From an uncultured Prevotella sp. (GTDB lineage Bacteria > Bacteroidota > Bacteroidia > Bacteroidales > Bacteroidaceae), in assembly GCA_937880835.1 (NCBI GenBank), contig CALGRN010000212.1, positions 1 to 5,764 of the forward strand: 5,764 nt of DNA, given 5' to 3'. A model generated the notes under the pieces. It did no database searches, was not told the origin of the DNA, and worked only from the letters and a program-made list of their open reading frames with translations. Shown piece after piece: positions 4,824 to 5,764 of the stretch (its first letter is position 1; every line of letters begins with the position of its first letter). The position numbers were made by a program, and so were the translations under genes.

Positions 4824-5764
4824 ATGAAAAAAATAACAACACTTCTGATTGCTTCCATTCTCTCTTGTTCGGCATATTCGCAAGATGTCGGATATAATGA
4901 TAACGCCGAAAAGGATAAGCGACACAAGGGACTTGAATATAAAATGGAACTGCAATCGAGCTTTTCCGATGACAAGACACCGCTATGGTTGAATGCAAAC
5001 AGACATGGTTTGAGTTCGCTTGACAAGAGCAACGGATATTTAAGAGCAGGCATTATGAAGAATGTCAACTATAATGAGAGCCGCAAACCGGCTGTCGGTT
5101 ATGGTATAGATGTTGCCGTTCCATACAACTTCACGAGCAATTTTGTGGTGCAGCAGGCTTTCGTCGATGTGCGCTGGATGCACGGATCGCTCACTGTCGG
5201 CAGCAAAGAATATCCGCTTGAACTTAAAAACAACGCTCTCAGCAGCGGTTCGCAGACGCTCGGAATAAATGCTCGTCCGGTGCCGCAAGTACGCATTGCT
5301 CTGCCCGATTATTGGACGTTGCCTTTCGGAAACGGTTGGTTGCATCTGAAAGGGCATATTGCCTATGGTGCAATGACAGATGACAAATGGCAGCATAGCT
5401 TTACGGGAAGAAGGTCGAAATATGCCGACAACGTGCTTTATCACAGCAAATCGGGATATATAAAGATAGGAAATGAAGAGATGTTTTGCGATTGGAGCTT
5501 TGAATTCGGACTTGAAATGGCATCCAACTTCGGCGGAACATCGTATAAACCGCAAGCAGACGGCACTGTTCAAGTAATAAAGAACGGCAAGGGTATAAAA
5601 GATTTCTGGCGCGCATTCGTACCCGGAGGTGCTGAAACATCAGAGAAAGGAACGGTTTATCAGAACGCTGCGGGAAATCAGTTGGGAAGCTGGGTGAGCC
5701 GCATAAGCTACAATTCAGACACTTGGACGCTTGCTTTTTATGCAGATAAGTTCTTTGAAGACCA
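4824..5764 (+). CDS. Wzi-family capsule assembly outer-membrane protein (3' end beyond window)
   Basis: The frame opens at ATG 4824 and is still open at the right edge, giving 313 codons of a protein I would expect to be near 450-500 residues. It starts with a signal peptide, probably cut by signal peptidase I after AYS (19). A Cys at 15 has Leu at the -2 position and is a poor lipobox. The mature part shows TPLWLNANRHGLSSLDKSN (52-70), then alternating amphipathic strands, with LSSGSQTLGINARPVPQVRI (139-158) and PDYWTLPFGNGW, features of the Bacteroidetes Wzi-like family (PF14052). E. coli Wzi is an outer-membrane beta-barrel lectin that anchors capsule to the surface; a similar role is expected here but not shown. 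It is divergent from the Arg/Gly-rich secreted gene. No convincing promoter is seen; TAAATTTA at 4814-4821 is too close to the start. Confidence 0.82.
   Translation, partial: MKKITTLLIASILSCSAYSQDVGYNDNAEKDKRHKGLEYKMELQSSFSDDKTPLWLNANRHGLSSLDKSNGYLRAGIMKNVNYNESRKPAVGYGIDVAVPYNFTSNFVVQQAFVDVRWMHGSLTVGSKEYPLELKNNALSSGSQTLGINARPVPQVRIALPDYWTLPFGNGWLHLKGHIAYGAMTDDKWQHSFTGRRSKYADNVLYHSKSGYIKIGNEEMFCDWSFEFGLEMASNFGGTSYKPQADGTVQVIKNGKGIKDFWRAFVPGGAETSEKGTVYQNAAGNQLGSWVSRISYNSDTWTLAFYADKFFED

Noticed and set aside
4766..5573. Minus-strand frames opposite the Wzi-like gene
   Set aside because: The plus-strand frame encodes a clear signal peptide and Wzi-family motifs and stays open to the edge, so these are antisense shadows.

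Overview
The window looks like a chromosomal segment from a member of the Bacteroidales, most likely Prevotella or a close relative. This rests on three things. The promoter elements that can be recognised have the Bacteroidetes form TAnnTTTG rather than the E. coli -10 box. The proteins include several kinds typical of this group: a Wzi-type capsule assembly barrel, a monotopic sugar-phosphate transferase and a tiny HERIH-motif membrane protein. The third is a 22-bp-period intergenic repeat (AAAGCTATCCTTTTGC) of a kind I associate with Prevotella. No species can be named from the sequence alone.

Left part (1-1391). A minus-strand gene runs off the left edge (only its first 28 codons are present). 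Behind it lies a two-gene minus-strand unit: a 61-residue protein of unknown function whose stop codon overlaps the start of an HD-domain phosphohydrolase (ATGA overlap). Divergent from this pair, across a 78-bp gap holding two back-to-back TAnnTTTG boxes and a 16-bp palindrome, is a 110-residue plus-strand protein with an HExxH motif.

Middle (1392-3550). Two minus-strand genes: a full-length TrmO/TsaA-type tRNA t6A37 methyltransferase and a PglC/WcaJ-like sugar-phosphate transferase with its own good promoter. Upstream of the transferase is a gene-free stretch of about 640 bp. It carries, in order, an AT-rich segment, a large hairpin built from three direct and one inverted copy of a 22-bp-period repeat, a 10-bp inverted repeat, and a rho-independent terminator for the next minus-strand gene.

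Right part (3551-5764). A secreted, Arg/Gly/Ser/Asn-rich low-complexity protein on the minus strand is divergent from a plus-strand Wzi-family outer-membrane barrel gene that is cut by the right edge. The 262-bp region between them contains a pair of 11-bp direct repeats exactly 22 bp apart and a GGGAATTTCCC palindrome, a plausible regulator-binding region.

The functional theme that can be supported is surface polysaccharide: the sugar-phosphate transferase would start lipid-linked glycan assembly at the inner membrane, and the Wzi-like barrel would act at the outer membrane. They are not in one operon, and no other glycan genes are visible. The remaining genes look like ordinary housekeeping or conserved hypothetical genes. 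I see no CRISPR array, tRNA, rRNA, transposase or phage gene. Nothing here amounts to a clear new defence or mobile system; the best candidates for something under-described are the 22-bp repeat hairpin, the mini-HExxH protein and the 61-aa/HD pair.
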